Of a DNA stretch of 64,000 nt, positions 24,391 to 36,209 are shown piece after piece. Within the stretch, counting starts at the first letter, position 1, and each line of letters begins with the position of its first letter. The DNA is from Pegea sp. RAD2-039. Its lineage: Eukaryota; Chordata; Thaliacea; Salpida; Salpidae. Location: positions 17,028-81,027 of the forward strand of contig JAQGEQ010000187.1 in the NCBI GenBank assembly GCA_034620365.1, read 5' to 3'. The notes under the pieces are model-generated. The model had not been told where the DNA came from. It did not search any database and saw only the letters and a list, made by a program, of their open reading frames with translations. The position numbers and the translations under genes are program-made.

Positions 24391-24885
24391 ATGGGCCTTG
24401 AGAATTGTCAAGGTATTTTCAAAAAACGGAAGTGGCAAATAATCACTAGACCCACATCTTCTTTTTTCAAACTCTCTCCGGACACAATTGTTAATAGCCA
24501 AGATATCAATTTACAGAAGCCCATCATCAAATCTCACAAGCATCAAAAAGACAATTCTTCTACCACATTAGGTATGTTCTTCAACGCACGGTCGATTATT
24601 AATAAAATTTTTCAATTGAAAGCTCTTTTGCATTCTCAATATTTCACATTTGTTTTTATTACTGAAACCGTTTTATCCTGATTCTTTTTGGGTTGGCGGT
24701 AATCTGTTTTGTGTTTTGCGTTGTGATAGACTGTATGATAGAGGCGGCGGTGTTTGCGTAATATACAAAATATCGCTTGCTCCCAAGATCTCTAGAATTC
24801 AGATCGACCCCATTAATTGTCCAAGGTTTGAGAATATCGCTTTTGATTTTCATTACTCAAAATCCAAATTTTCTCGTTTGAGAAT
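24391..24885 (+). pseudogene. LINE ORF2 endonuclease fragment, truncated
   Basis: It follows ORF1 in the normal element order. The start of an APE-type endonuclease is visible: TLGMFFNARSIINKIFQLKA, then a VFITETVLS strand, and DRLYDRGGGVCVIYK. A frameshift separates the second and third pieces near 24,668. At about 24,885 the element stops and a minus-strand reverse-transcriptase fragment begins. Confidence 0.7.
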
Positions 24886-26090
24886 CCAGAGTATTGGTTC
24901 AAGGAATTTGCAGCTGGTTTACGAGAAAAAGTTATAAGTTTAGATTTTGTGGGCTGGATTCTGAGCTGCCAGTTCGTAGACCAGTTTTCTACAGTGTGTA
25001 GTGCAGTTTGAAGTTTTGAAGGATTACAAGATAATAGCTTGATATCATCTGCATACACAAACACTCTGACATCATCTACTTTTACTAATCTTCTTATGAG
25101 GTCTTCAATGAACATTAAGAAGAGAAGAGGACCCATAAGGACTAGTGGTGTTCCTTAGGGTTCTGTTCTGGGTCCGCTTCTGTTTTGACTAGGAGTAGAT
25201 AAAGATCTTTCTACAAGAGTTTGTTGGTTTCTACCTGATAAGTAAAATCGAGGTATATGATGTCACAGGGAGTGTTACTTTCAAAATGGGGTGTGAGCTC
25301 ATTAAGAAAAGTGAGATGTTGAGTCAGGGAAGATCTCCGTTTCAAAAAGTTATTTTGGACATCAGATATTAGATGGTGCTCCATCAAATGACTGGTCATA
25401 TGACTGTGAATGATATGCTCTTGAGTGCTGCAGATAACTGAAGTCAGCGAAACTGGTCTGTAGTTAAGTGTGGTGTTTCTGGGACCCTTTTTATGAATTG
25501 AAGTAATAATAGCTTTCTACCAAATTTGTGGAAGTCTTCCTCGCCTCAGAGTCATGTTAAAGAAAAGCGATAAAGGTAGTGATAAAGAGGAAGTAGTTTT
25601 TCTTAAAAACAAAGCTGGGATCTGATATGAAGTGTTGAAAACTGATGATTTTAATGAAGAAACAGCCTTAGATACAATATTGACGGTTATGTCAAGATCT
25701 ACCATCTCTGAGATATTTGTAAGAATGTCGGAGTAGGAGAGAAAAGGAGTATTACCATCATCGGTTGTAAAAACGCCATTAAATTGATTGTTTAGCAACT
25801 AAGCTTTATTTTCTTGTTCCATCACAAGCTGGTCGTTGTTATCAAGTAAGGGGGGTAACTGAGATCTCACCTTAAGTTTGTGACTTATGAAACCAAACAA
25901 CGTTTTCTTGCTAGGTGAAGATAAAACTGCAATTTCTCTTCCTAAATAGAAATTAGAAATAGATTTTTTGTAAACTATACAAAGATCTTTGTACAGAGAT
26001 TTATGGAAGGGTTTCTTTTAGTTTGTTTGTATAGGAGGTTTTTCAAATGTTATAAATTCGTTAAACATCTGGGTAAATTTGTTTCTGTTT
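24880..26090 (-). pseudogene. LINE reverse transcriptase fragment, minus strand, copy in P/A
   Basis: Read right to left it gives a Jockey/CR1-type RT in several frames: LSYSDILTNISEMVDLDI, SLFFNMTLRRGRLPQIW, NYRPVSLTSV, HHLISDVQNNFLKRRSSLTQ, CDIIYLDF, and VFVYADDIKLLSCNPSKLQT, in which YADD is the catalytic motif. Stops and a deletion after LDF show it is dead. Its left end abuts the plus-strand endonuclease fragment, tail to tail. Confidence 0.8.
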
Positions 26091-26771
26091 ATTGGGTTCC
26101 TTTGGGAGGTATTTGAGATCTCACATTAAGGTAACTTTTTATATTGTTTTTCCATAAACATTTTATAAACAAGCTGGCGACTCACACCAAGTAAGGATCC
26201 TTTTATCAAGTAATGGAGGTATTTGAGATCTCTTAAATTTTAATCATACCTTGATTGAAAATTTTCATGTCTTCTTATTTTAGAATTTTTATATCAACCT
26301 TTTATAATTTATTTAAGTCAAAGAATTGTTGATTTGTGGAATAATTTTTTACATTTATATCATTGTATTTATATTTAATCTTTAAAATATCAACTTTTTT
26401 CAGTTATTAAATAATGCTTTAATACTTATCTATTAACTTTTGAGGATATTCTATTGATATTAGATTTATTTTAGTATTTGTTATATTATACATTTTGATT
26501 AATTTTAGCTACATCAACCAAAGAACTGGTTTTCTAGAATGAATTACATTTATTTAATTTATGTTCATAGTTGTAAAGTTTCTAGAATTTTCGTTTTTTA
26601 TAATTGTAATTCTATATATAGTATATTCTTTGATTATTTTTATATAAAATTCTACATTTGTTATATGAGATATACTAGATATTATCCTTAGCAGTTTCAT
26701 CAACAGTATATATATACGTATACATATACTTCCTATATATTTTTTTTTCTGAAATCTTTAATTGGATCCAA

Positions 26772-29635
26772 ATGGCAGACAGATCAAAGACTAAAGTTGT
26801 TTCAGATTCAGATGTGCCACCTAGAGATGATATCAGGTTAATAGAATTTTGTGTATTTACTTAACATTGTCTTCTAAATAAATTTAATTATATTCACTTT
26901 TTAATCAAAATAAAAGCAGATAGAAAAATCATTTATGTTGAATCTAGAAAGATATTAATAACTTAAATCTTATCAGCTTTAACTTAATTTTATTATGTTT
27001 TTTTATCTGGTTTAGAGTGATTTCAGTATTACTCATTTAATAAAAGGAATTTCAATTTTATTTTGTTATTTACTCATCGATCTAACAACTTATTAAGGGG
27101 TTGTGTTTTCAGTTATTCATTTTTTCATATTTTTATCTAACTTAATTGCTTCTTCTAATTCCTTTATTGTGCTTTTGATACTGAAGTAAATTATACTTTT
27201 GGTCTTTTTAGAAATGAACTTATTGAAGTGGATAATCTTTGCCACTTTAATCTAAATGAATCTTTTAAAAATTCGCCGGTTTGTGATGTTTTAATCAAAG
27301 TGAAATTGAATGGCTTTGAAAGAACTTTCAAATGTAACAAAGGAGTTTTAGCTGCTGCTTCACCTTATTTTGAAGCTATGTTTCGTGGTGAGTTAGATTC
27401 AAGATTCGACTTCAATTATAAAATAACTAAATGTATGAACACAAAAACTATTTGAAATTATTAAGGTAGATTCAAAGAATCATATTCTGATGAAGTTACC
27501 ATAAATGACGTAGACCCAAATGTATTTTCTGTTCTTTTTGATTATTTGCACACAAAAGATATACAAATCAATGAAGAAAATATTGTGAGACTCATGATTG
27601 CAGATTCCATGTTTCAAATAAATGGTTTAGAAAAGTTATGTAGCAAGTAAGCTAGTTTTATAAATCAGTTTTTTTTAATAGTTTTGTAACTATACTTTAT
27701 CAATTACAGCTTTTTGGAAAGTCAAATAGACATTTACAACTGCTTCGAATTTGCAATGTTTGTTGAGTATTATGGATATATGGAGCTTTCAACTAAATTT
27801 GAAAAATTTATTGGAAAAAACTTTATAGCAGTAAGAAAATAGAGAAATGTTATTTTCCTGGCTAAAGCTTTTGATATGGAAAGATTTTCTCTGCTTCATC
27901 AAGCTTAAATATTTATGAATTATTTTTTATTTGGTTATTTCTATTGATCTTGTTCTTTTTATATTTAATAAGGACAAGTTTTTAATTAACCAAATTATAT
28001 TTACCAGATTTCAAAAACTCAAATATTCAAATTACAACCAGACTCTGTAATTTCTAAAGTAATTACTCAAAATGAGCTTCATGTGGTTTGTGAATCCCAA
28101 GTATTCAATGCTCTTCTAGAGTGGATCAAATATGATTTAACTTCAAGACAAAATTGCTTAAAACAATTAATTAAAAAAGTAAGCATCTAGAAAATATAGA
28201 GTTGTAGACTTATGATTATAAAATTGTGATTTCTCTAGGTACGTTGTCATTTGATAAAACCAACTTTCATTTCTATGCAATTGGAAAATTGTGATGTAAT
28301 TAGAAATACTTGTTATGAACATCTCAGCAAGGTCCTTGAAGATCTCAAAGCTTACATCCCAATTGAAAGTAAGCCAAGACAACTTGATATTCCGCAGGTA
28401 AGATTATATAATTAAATACTTTTCACTTCATCGACTGACATATGACGTCACAGGTGATCTACGTCATAACTGAACCTGATAGTTCTACTGAGAAAGTATT
28501 GAAAAGTGCAGAGTTTCGTTTGTCTGAAACGGATGTTCGCTTTAAGCTTCCAAACTTGTGTCTTAAAAATGCGTTATTTTATTCAAAATCTGCTGTCATT
28601 AACGGTTTCATTTATGTGTTAATAAATTTATCCGGTAATGGTGATATGGAAAGGTTTGCATGAAACAAATGGTGTGATCATCATTACAAACTAAATATAA
28701 CGTCATTAAATTTCAAGATACGACCCAATCACAAATGAGTGGAAGCAATGCAAAAGTTTAGGCGAGAGGTTATCATATGATAGAGTAGAAGTTATTGACA
28801 ATGAGTTGTACCTCATTATTATAGCTGATCATGGTATCAATTTAATGAAGTGAGTGATGAAATGGCATTTTCAACGAATAATTAATTTGCCAAAAACTAT
28901 GTTATTTCCAGATACGATCCCATTACTGATGAATGGACGCAAAGAGCTTCACTAAATGATTGTCGTTTAGTTGACGATTGTACTGTCTTCAACCGGATGT
29001 TGTATGCTTTTGGCAACAATGATATCACGGACTCAGTTCCTTTTTTTAAGAAATATGATCCACAGAAGGACGAATGGAGCACTGTAAATCCAACTTTGAC
29101 ACCTAGATATGGATCAGGTGACTGATGACGTCATGATGACGTTTTGATTATATGATGATAACTAATTCTAAAATCATCACAGAATTAGTCACGCTTGGCA
29201 ACTATATCTATGTCATTGGTGGCTGGGATGATGAAAAATATTTAAAGACTGTTGAAAGATACGATGTCCTCAATGATAATTGGGAATTCGTAGCAAGCAT
29301 GAATCATTGGAGAGCATGTCCAAAAGCTGTTGTCTTTAATAAGAAGATTTATATTTTCGGTAAAACTTTTATTATATTTGGAAATGAAAAACGTTTTAAT
29401 CAACATTTTAACGATGTTTACAATAATTTGCATAAATGTGATGAGCTCGTTTATTGATACAGGGGATCTACTGTATGGTCCAGACGAAGATGGTCGTGAT
29501 AAACAAATTGTCGAATGTTACGATCAAGTAACAAATGAATGGAAAGTAGTTGCGAGTTCGAATGAAAACATTGATCATGTAGTTGTCAGCTACCAACCAT
29601 GTGTACCTGACATATGTGTAAATTTCCCATTTTAA
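26772..29635 (+). CDS. BTB-BACK-Kelch protein, copy A, 11 exons, 586 aa
   Basis: BTB-Kelch proteins commonly act as cullin-3 ubiquitin-ligase adaptors: BTB and BACK bind the cullin and the Kelch propeller binds substrate. Exons: 26772-26836, 27212-27387, 27466-27646, 27710-27830, 28008-28178, 28239-28397, 28454-28653, 28718-28849, 28912-29117, 29183-29359 and 29463-29635; total 1761 nt with all phases matching. The BTB fold has SPVCDVLIKVKLNGFERTFK then AAASPYFEAMFRG. BACK includes NCFEFAMFVEYYGYMEL and VRCHLIKPTF. Kelch repeats begin near residue 300, for example ISRYDPITDEW-like motifs and YVIGGWDDEKYLKTVERYDV. The Kelch glycine pairs are partly degenerate. The stop codon overlaps an AATAAA signal. 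Length is typical for the family (about 570-600). Confidence 0.9.
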
Positions 29636-29914
29636 TAAATCAATTTTACTGGTAGACTGCTGTGAAGTTTATTTTCAGTATAAAGTTGCTTTTGAGGTCG
29701 TGTTTATTTTCAAAAACATTCAGATCAATATCAAAATGTTCCTATATAAATATTTTCATGTTTTTTAATTGTTTGATAATTTAGAAAGTAGAAAAAAGTT
29801 TTCTTAGAATTTAAAGTGTTATTTTAATCATCAAATCAAAAATTTTTTGTTTTTGATTATTTAAGAATAAAAATTCATTAAGCTTTTAACAAATATTTTG
29901 TCCAATGATAAACC

Positions 29915-30155
29915 ATTTCATGTAAGCCACCACCTGAACAATCTCCTAAAACATCTTCTAAACACACTCTTAAACCAAATAAACCATCTCGTGAACCACC
30001 TCCCGAACAACTTTCTTAACTACCTCGTGAACTATCAGATGAAGATCAATTGATGAAGATCAAGAGGAAGAACAAAGGATGAATATCAAGTGACAAAGAT
30101 CAAGTGACGAAGATCAAGTAATGAGGATCAAGTAAAGAAAATCAAACGATGAAGA
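29915..30155. repeat. Degenerate 21-bp and GATCA repeats after Kelch copy A
   Basis: The segment starts with imperfect accatct-cgtgaaccacct units that resemble the 21-bp minisatellite at 33,458, then turns into gatgaagatcaattgatga-type purine repeats. The same arrangement follows copies B and C. Confidence 0.7.
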
Positions 30156-30164
30156 TGTTTTTTT

Positions 30165-32085
30165 TGCGATTAATAATCGTAAAACGAAAGCTAACTAATA
30201 AAAACTTCCGTTGGCTACCAGTAAACATGTCTCAGTAACTAGTAAATCAATCAACCAGTCAACCATTTCATAACTTTTATGTTTTCATTTCTTTTAATAA
30301 ATCATAAAATTCGCTTAACCAACATGCTTGATTTTTAAATCTGCAATTTTAAAGACAAGATGATCAGTAAACAACACTCGGCTATTATCGAAAGCCTTTC
30401 GTGAAGGTTTCTTTATTCGCTTTTTGCCAATTTTGAATAATTTTCTATCATAATATTACTAAGCTATAAATAAGCTAACTAAGCTCTTGGTAATTATTTC
30501 CAGTCAAAGCCACCAAAACTCCTTATACAACTTGCTGACGTGAGTTAAAAATATATAGACTGCTTTATTAATCATACAAACCACCCGACGAAATAACAGA
30601 ACATATTATGATAAACAGCGATAAGTCAAGATTAAAAGTTAAAAAAAATATACAGAAAACGGTGGAAGGCTTCTATAGTTTAAATAAAGTGTTAGATGTT
30701 GAAATTCGAGATTGAGATAACATGCCACGGGGAGCTGTCACAAAGATGTTCTGAAAATAATTCATAATTTGCAGCGTTTAATTTCCATTTTTTCGTTAAT
30801 TGTTTTCTACAACTTGTTCTGAATTAAACAGATCAAAATACAATTAATGTTGCTTGCCCCGACTACGCAGTGTAGCATGTTTGCCAATCCACAATTAACT
30901 TTGGTTAAAGATACAGAAAAAGGGAACGACAGAGAATGCAGAAGAATATTTCACAATAATAGCTTCAAGCAAAGCAAACAGAAGCACTGCAGCTTTAGGT
31001 GTATTTTATTGACAATTAAAAAGTTTCCATTTTGAAAGCTTCAGATAACAAGATGTTAATGTTTCCACCCTCAATTTGAAAATGACAAAATTTATTTTCA
31101 GTAAGCACCCTTAGGCTTGGTTATGTTTGAGCTTGAGTAAGGGTTGTGTAACCAAAGCAGACTGTTGTGAAACAAGAAGTTCAATTCATTTAGTTTGAGG
31201 TTGGCCTGATATATAAAATATTTAGTTAAACTAACTCAATAAAACTTAGATTTAAAACTAAAGAAAACTTCTATACAAGACCTGATGTAGTAGATATAAC
31301 ACTCTGATAGTTAAGTACGTTTATATTTCATGGAAAGAAACTTCAACACTTTAACAACAAACTAATAACTTCTTATCTAGTTGTACTGCTTAAAAAACTA
31401 ATTTATTTTAATCTACAAAACTGAAACTACAGATTCGTATGGCAAGTTTACTTTTAACTAAATATTATTACTAATGATAAAATATCATACCAAGATCCAA
31501 ATCAAGTCGATTACAAAACCATTCCGACTCACAGCAGGTCGAAAAAGCAAAGAAGCCTCAAAACTTAATGTGAAAAACAGAGTTTATATTACAATCTGAG
31601 CAAAAAGCTACTAAAAGTAATCATTTTATCAAAGTATATAAAAAATGATGAAGCAAAACACAGAAGCAAGATTTTTTGAATAAAAATATGAAGAAAATAA
31701 TAAGGATAATAGCTTCAAGCAATTTTATTAACAGGGTTTTTATGAACTTTTCGTTATTATGTGTCCACCTGTGCTCGAAACACCAAAACGGTTTTTAGTA
31801 TTTTAAGAATAAAAGTGTTTGCTTTAACGATACTTGAAAGCGCATTATGAAATTGCTCGATTTCAATACCAGAAATTATGAGGATATCGCAGCGGATCGC
31901 TCCGAATGGCGCTCTCTACTCTGCAAACAAATAAAGGATAGAAAGCACACAACGCGAATGACCGTTCTTGGCCGAAGTAGGCCTCTATTATTATAAATTA
32001 AACTGTTTCAAGTAATGATGAATTGTAGAAGGAAACGTAATCGAGATGCAACTAAATATTTTAAGCAATTAATAGAAACTCAAAT
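30165..32085 (+). repeat. Dispersed repeat R in unit A, with a 0.94-kb extra segment
   Basis: The outer parts match 16,031-17,100. The middle (30,541-31,484) is absent there and present in all three units. It carries a 62-codon frame (30,847-31,035, starting MLLAPTTQCSMF) that I do not recognise; its survival in near-identical copies is not evidence of function. The 34-bp core is at 31,883-31,916. The match ends near 32,085, where the LINE ORF1 segment begins. Confidence 0.75.
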
Positions 32086-32151
32086 AAATAATAATTAATA
32101 GATAATAATTAATAGATGCTAAGTCTATCATGGAAACTATGGTAGATACAA

Positions 32152-33135
32152 ATGACAGGACCCTGCGGTAAAAAGCTCCAAAAAAACCAAAAAAAGCCTA
32201 GCAAACCAAGTTCTTCAAAACAAGCTTGCAATGGCAATTGCCAAGCTTGTAACAAAACTTGCTCTGGTAAAGACCTGGCAATAGATTGCATCAAATGCCT
32301 CTCTAGGTTTCACCTCACTTGTAGTGATGTGAGTAAAAAATATTATGATATATTTGAAAATAATAAAATGCAGCAAGTGGGATTTTGTTGGTGCTGCATT
32401 AAATGTAGATCTATGGACAAAACAACTACCTCGTCCAACACTAACAAAAGCCTATTGTCTGACATCAGCAACACCATATCCACTGAATTGGCCAAATTAA
32501 AATCCGAAATTGGCAACGATGTTGCCAAAATCAATGAAAGGATTTCTATCTTATCCAAATCTATGGATGAACTGGAAGCCTCCACAAAGAAGCCTCTCAC
32601 ATGGGCCTCAGTTGTTGGTAATTCTGGATCCGAAAAAAATACTAGCGTGGTGCAACTTCTTGCCAAGAAGGTTACTGACACGCACAAGAAACTTACTCTG
32701 GACCGGGAGGATAGAGAAAACAATGTCATCATCTTTGGTGTCCCTGAGACTGATAAAGACGATGACATCAAGACTTTAAATCAAATGTGCACTCAAGGCC
32801 TTGGTGCTGTGGACGCTCCAAAAGTTTCAATGACCAGACTCGGGGCAAAACGATCAAATCATAAAAGACCGTTAAAAGTGTCCTTTCAGGAAAGATGGGA
32901 CAAACGTAAGTTTCTTGCTAAGCTGTATAAGCTTAAGCAGGACGAAAAATTCCAGGGCATCACAGTAGCACATGATATGTGTGAAGATGATCGCGTAGAA
33001 AATAAGCGTCTTCTAAAAGAGGCGTACAGCCGAAATCAGAAAGAGCAACCAACTGATTTCAAATACAAAGTTCGAGGTCCACCATGGGCTTTAAAGATTG
33101 TGAAGGTCTTTTCAAAAAACGGAAGTGCAAAATAA
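32152..33135 (+). CDS. LINE ORF1 protein with PHD finger, intact, unit A, 327 aa
   Basis: It is an uninterrupted frame. Residues 25-85 form a PHD-type zinc finger (CQAC, DCIKC, FHLTC, CCIKC). A polar helical stretch follows (SDISNTISTELAKLKSEIGN), then LTWASVV, ENNVIIFGVPE and a basic C-terminal block (VSFQERWDKRKFLAKLYKLK, VENKRLLKEAYSRNQKEQ) typical of ORF1 in CR1/L2/Jockey-like elements, where the RRM-like part binds RNA. The first ATG is at 32,152. Downstream, only about 60 bp resembling the start of ORF2 remain, so the ORF stands alone. It is probably a truncated element rather than a host gene, yet the frame is clean. Confidence 0.8.
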   Translation: MTGPCGKKLQKNQKKPSKPSSSKQACNGNCQACNKTCSGKDLAIDCIKCLSRFHLTCSDVSKKYYDIFENNKMQQVGFCWCCIKCRSMDKTTTSSNTNKSLLSDISNTISTELAKLKSEIGNDVAKINERISILSKSMDELEASTKKPLTWASVVGNSGSEKNTSVVQLLAKKVTDTHKKLTLDREDRENNVIIFGVPETDKDDDIKTLNQMCTQGLGAVDAPKVSMTRLGAKRSNHKRPLKVSFQERWDKRKFLAKLYKLKQDEKFQGITVAHDMCEDDRVENKRLLKEAYSRNQKEQPTDFKYKVRGPPWALKIVKVFSKNGSAK

Positions 33136-33219
33136 CCACTGGACCCACATCACCCTTATTCAACCTCTCTTCGCACAAAATTATTAATACTATGCTTCCA
33201 GCCCAAGGAAATTTTGAAT

Positions 33220-34388
33220 TTAAAGAGTTTCAAGATTAAATCTAAAATCTAAAAAATATAAAATATTTGGAAATACAAACATAATAAGAAAAATACAAAT
33301 ATAATTAAAAAAAATGAAAAAACTAAAAATAATTTTGAAAGAAATTGAAGAACTTCCAGCATTAGTTGTTTTACTTTTCTTAGAATTCAAAAATAAAAAT
33401 TGTTTATCTGCTAAACCAGCCAAGTCATCATCACCATCTGCAACTGTAATTGTACTACCATCTCCTGGACCAGAAAAGCCATCTTCTTGACCAGATAAAC
33501 CATCTTCTAGACCAGAAAAGCCATCTTATGGACCAGTTAAACCATTTTCTGGAACATATAAACCAACTTCTAGACATGATAAACCATCTGCTGGACCAGA
33601 TAAACTACCTACTTGACCAGATAAACCGTCTTCTGGAACAGATAAACCATTTTGTGGACCAGATGAACCATCTCCTGAACTATCTCTTAAACCATCTTCT
33701 GAACCAGAAAAACCATCTTCTGGACCAGATAAGCCATCTTCTGGACCAGATAAGCAATCTTCTTGACCAGATAAACCATCTTCTGGACCAGAAAGCCATC
33801 TTCTGGACCAGAAAAGCCATCTTCTGGACCAGATAAACCATTTTCTGGTACATATAAACCATCTACTGAACCATATAAACCATCTCCTGAACCAGATAAA
33901 ACATCTTCTGGACCAGATAAACCATCTCCTGTACCAGATAAACCATGTTCTGGACAAGATAAATCATCCCCTGAACCAAATGAACCATCTTCTAGACCAG
34001 ATAAGCCATCTCCTGAACCAGAAAAGCCATCTTCTGAACCGGATTAACCATCTCCTGAACCATCTCTTAAACCATCTTCTGGACCAGATAAACTGTCTGC
34101 TGGACCAGATAAACCATCTTCTGATTCAAATAAACTATCTTCTGAACCAGATAAATTATCTTTTGGACCAGTTAAGCCATTTTCTGGACCAGATAAACCA
34201 TCTTCTGGACCAGATAAACCATCTCCTGTACCAGATAAACCATCTGCTGGACCAGATAAACTACCTTCTTGACCAGATAAACCATCTTCTGGACCAGATA
34301 AACTGTCTTCTGGACCAGATAAACCATCCTTTTGACCAGATAAACCATCTCCTGAACCATCTCTTAAACCATCTTCGGAAGATGGTTT
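33220..34388 (-). pseudogene. 21-bp minisatellite with a broken repeat-protein frame, unit A
   Basis: From 33,458 to 34,388 the DNA is a tandem array of accatcttctggaccagata-like 21-bp units. On the minus strand one frame reads SGPEDGL heptads and leads into a unique C-terminus (FLFLNSKKSKTTNAGSSSIS) with a strongly hydrophobic end that could span a membrane. That frame is interrupted by stops near 33,530 and 34,044 and by a 20-bp unit near 33,790. On the plus strand another frame reads LLDQINH heptads. A 21-bp period leaves several frames open by construction, so open length is weak evidence. An 11-bp inverted repeat (aaaccatcttc, gaagatggttt) closes the array at 34,366-34,388. Confidence 0.5.
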
Positions 34389-34833
34389 GCTAAACTGTCA
34401 ACTTTACGATTTACTCTTTACACAGTTACTAATTCTTTACACAATTTAGTAATTTCACTTTTATATATATATATATATAAATATTTTTAATATTTAAAAT
34501 TGATTTAAAGAAAAATAGGAAATTTTTAACTTTGAAAAAGTTGAATTTTCAAACAAAACTTGTAATTACGAATTAAGAAAAAGTTAAATTACAAAATACG
34601 TAATTTAGCGAGCTTACTACTGATCTAAAATTCTTACTTAATAGATGTAAACTTGCTTACAACTATTTTATTCGAAATAAATTATTGTTTATAAATACAA
34701 CTGACGTTTTTAAAAATGCAGATTGTTTAATTATCTTTAAAATTAACCACAGATATTAAACAACTTTTAAACTTAACAACAATCTAATAAATTAATTGGA
34801 AAAATAATTATAATTTTCTGCTGGAAGTAAGAA

Positions 34834-34906
34834 GCCCGGTTAGCTCAGTCGGTAGAGCGTTGGACTTTTAATCCAACGGTCGCGGGTTCAAGTCCCTCAT
34901 CGGGCG
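34834..34906 (+). tRNA. tRNA-Lys (TTT), unit A
   Basis: It starts gcccggttagctcagtcggt; anticodon stem-loop is ttgga, cttttaa, tccaa. The acceptor stem pairs gcccggt with atcgggc. The T arm is gcgggttcaagtccctc. It is 73 nt with no intron, and A and B boxes are intact. Confidence 0.96.
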
Positions 34907-35499
34907 GCTTTAATTTTAGTACTTTAAAAATAAAAATAAGAAATAGTTTTTAGTAAAAAGAAGATAATTACAACAAATTCCATTTTAAATTAATTTTCAT
35001 TTTTACTCAGTTGGAATAAACATTTGATTATAATCTATATTAATCTATAAAACTCAACCTACAATTACAGATTAGTTGCAGCAAGTTTGTTTTCAAGTAA
35101 ATCTCATTATTAATGAATATCAACATACCAAATACCAAATGAATTCGATGACAAAACCCTCTTATCTGACAGCAGGTCGACAAACCAAAAAAGATAAAAT
35201 TCTTAATGTGGAAAAGAGAGTTTATGAAACAATCTGAGCTAAAAACTATTGAAAAGTAATCACTTTTAGAGTTTATAAAAATGATGGAAAACATAAAAGA
35301 AAATCTTATAGAATTGCTGAAAAAGGTGACAAAATCTTTAAAGTATTTCTATAACTGAGATTATCTTTATGAATTTTTGCATTATTAACCATAAAATTAT
35401 TTTTTGTTGGAATTAGGTGATTCATATTTACATCTAATTTTTGACAATTTTTTCCTAAACTTTAAATTGTATATAACATCTTTCTTTTATAACTGCAAA

Positions 35500-35670
35500 A
35501 TTTTTCTCATACCGCACAACTAATACCTGAAACCACCTGCCATCAGGCATTGTCATGTCGGAGTCGCTCGCGTTGTACATAAGAAGTTGAACCGTTATAA
35601 TATTGCCAATATTGTCATTTCTAAACTGAGATTTTTCCTTTTTTATATCATTAACTTTCTATGTAAATGT
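35500..35670 (-). pseudogene. Exon-like minus-strand ORF, unit A (paralogue of 47,237-47,452)
   Basis: The minus strand reads VQLLMYNASDSDMTMPDGRW followed by FQVLVV. It matches the ORF at 47,237-47,452 through an in-frame 3-nt indel and several synonymous changes, which suggests past coding constraint. The MSDG-like turn after VQLL recalls the N-terminal OB-fold of replication protein A 70, but the match is short and I do not assign it. Confidence 0.3.
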
Positions 35671-36025
35671 TCACTGTCCAATTTGACTACTAAAACGTCA
35701 CTATTGCATTTAAAAAGTAATTATAATTCAAATAATTTTCTATTAAAATGTAACTTGTTACATTTATTGCTCTTTATAAGAAATTACAGTTCACTTAAGA
35801 ATTCAGCTTTTAACAGGTCTTGTAACTTTAAATATCAATTTATAATTCAGGATCTTCAGAATAAATAATAAAGTTAGTTCCATCGATTACAACTCTTTCA
35901 AAAACTTATCGGGAGAACTAAAATTATTTTTTGATTTAAGTGTTTAAGTTTGGAAGTATAACTAAAATTTTTCATTTTAAGTTTATAACTAAAATTAATA
36001 ACCAACTAAACGCTGAACACATATT

Positions 36026-36036
36026 CAATAATAATG

Positions 36037-36071
<35 letters not shown>

Positions 36072-36099
36072 TATTATTATTAATATATTAATAATAATG
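36026..36099. repeat. ATA/TAA trinucleotide microsatellite
   Basis: About 15 taa/ata units are followed by att units and a short return, making a partly self-complementary tract. It is absent from the corresponding place in unit B (about 47,750). Confidence 0.9.
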
Positions 36100-36209
36100 C
36101 GAAAAAATTATTGAATATTTTCCACAAAATCTTCAACCTTTTAATAGAAGTATCTAAAAAAGTTGATTTAAGATATCTAAAAGATTCTGAAAAATAATTG
36201 TTTTGTTTA

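Larger units (their letters stand above)
17335..25190. repeat. Segmental duplication block P (first copy)
   Basis: This block is repeated in the same orientation at 48,185-about 55,735. Matching landmarks are the unknown minus-strand gene, the SINE tail, the tRNA-like segment, the CpG-rich island, the GATGA/GATCA repeat, tRNA-Asn and the broken LINE ORF1. The offset moves from about 30.85 to 30.97 kb because of indels. Block edges are estimated by eye to within about 50 bp. Confidence 0.85.

Noticed and set aside
24391-26090. Twin-priming (5' inversion) as the origin of the inverted LINE structure
   Set aside because: Twin priming inverts the 5' part relative to an intact 3' end; here the 3' end is missing and the pieces meet tail to tail, so joining of two fragments fits better.
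30847-31035. 62-codon frame identical in units A, B and C
   Set aside because: Conservation only reflects recent duplication. There is no family match and no codon bias, so it is mentioned only inside the repeat R entry.
32343-32771. Minus-strand ORF of 142 codons opposite the LINE ORF1 (also at 43,675 and 62,691)
   Set aside because: It is a mirror of the true ORF1 coding strand; the plus-strand protein has recognisable domains.
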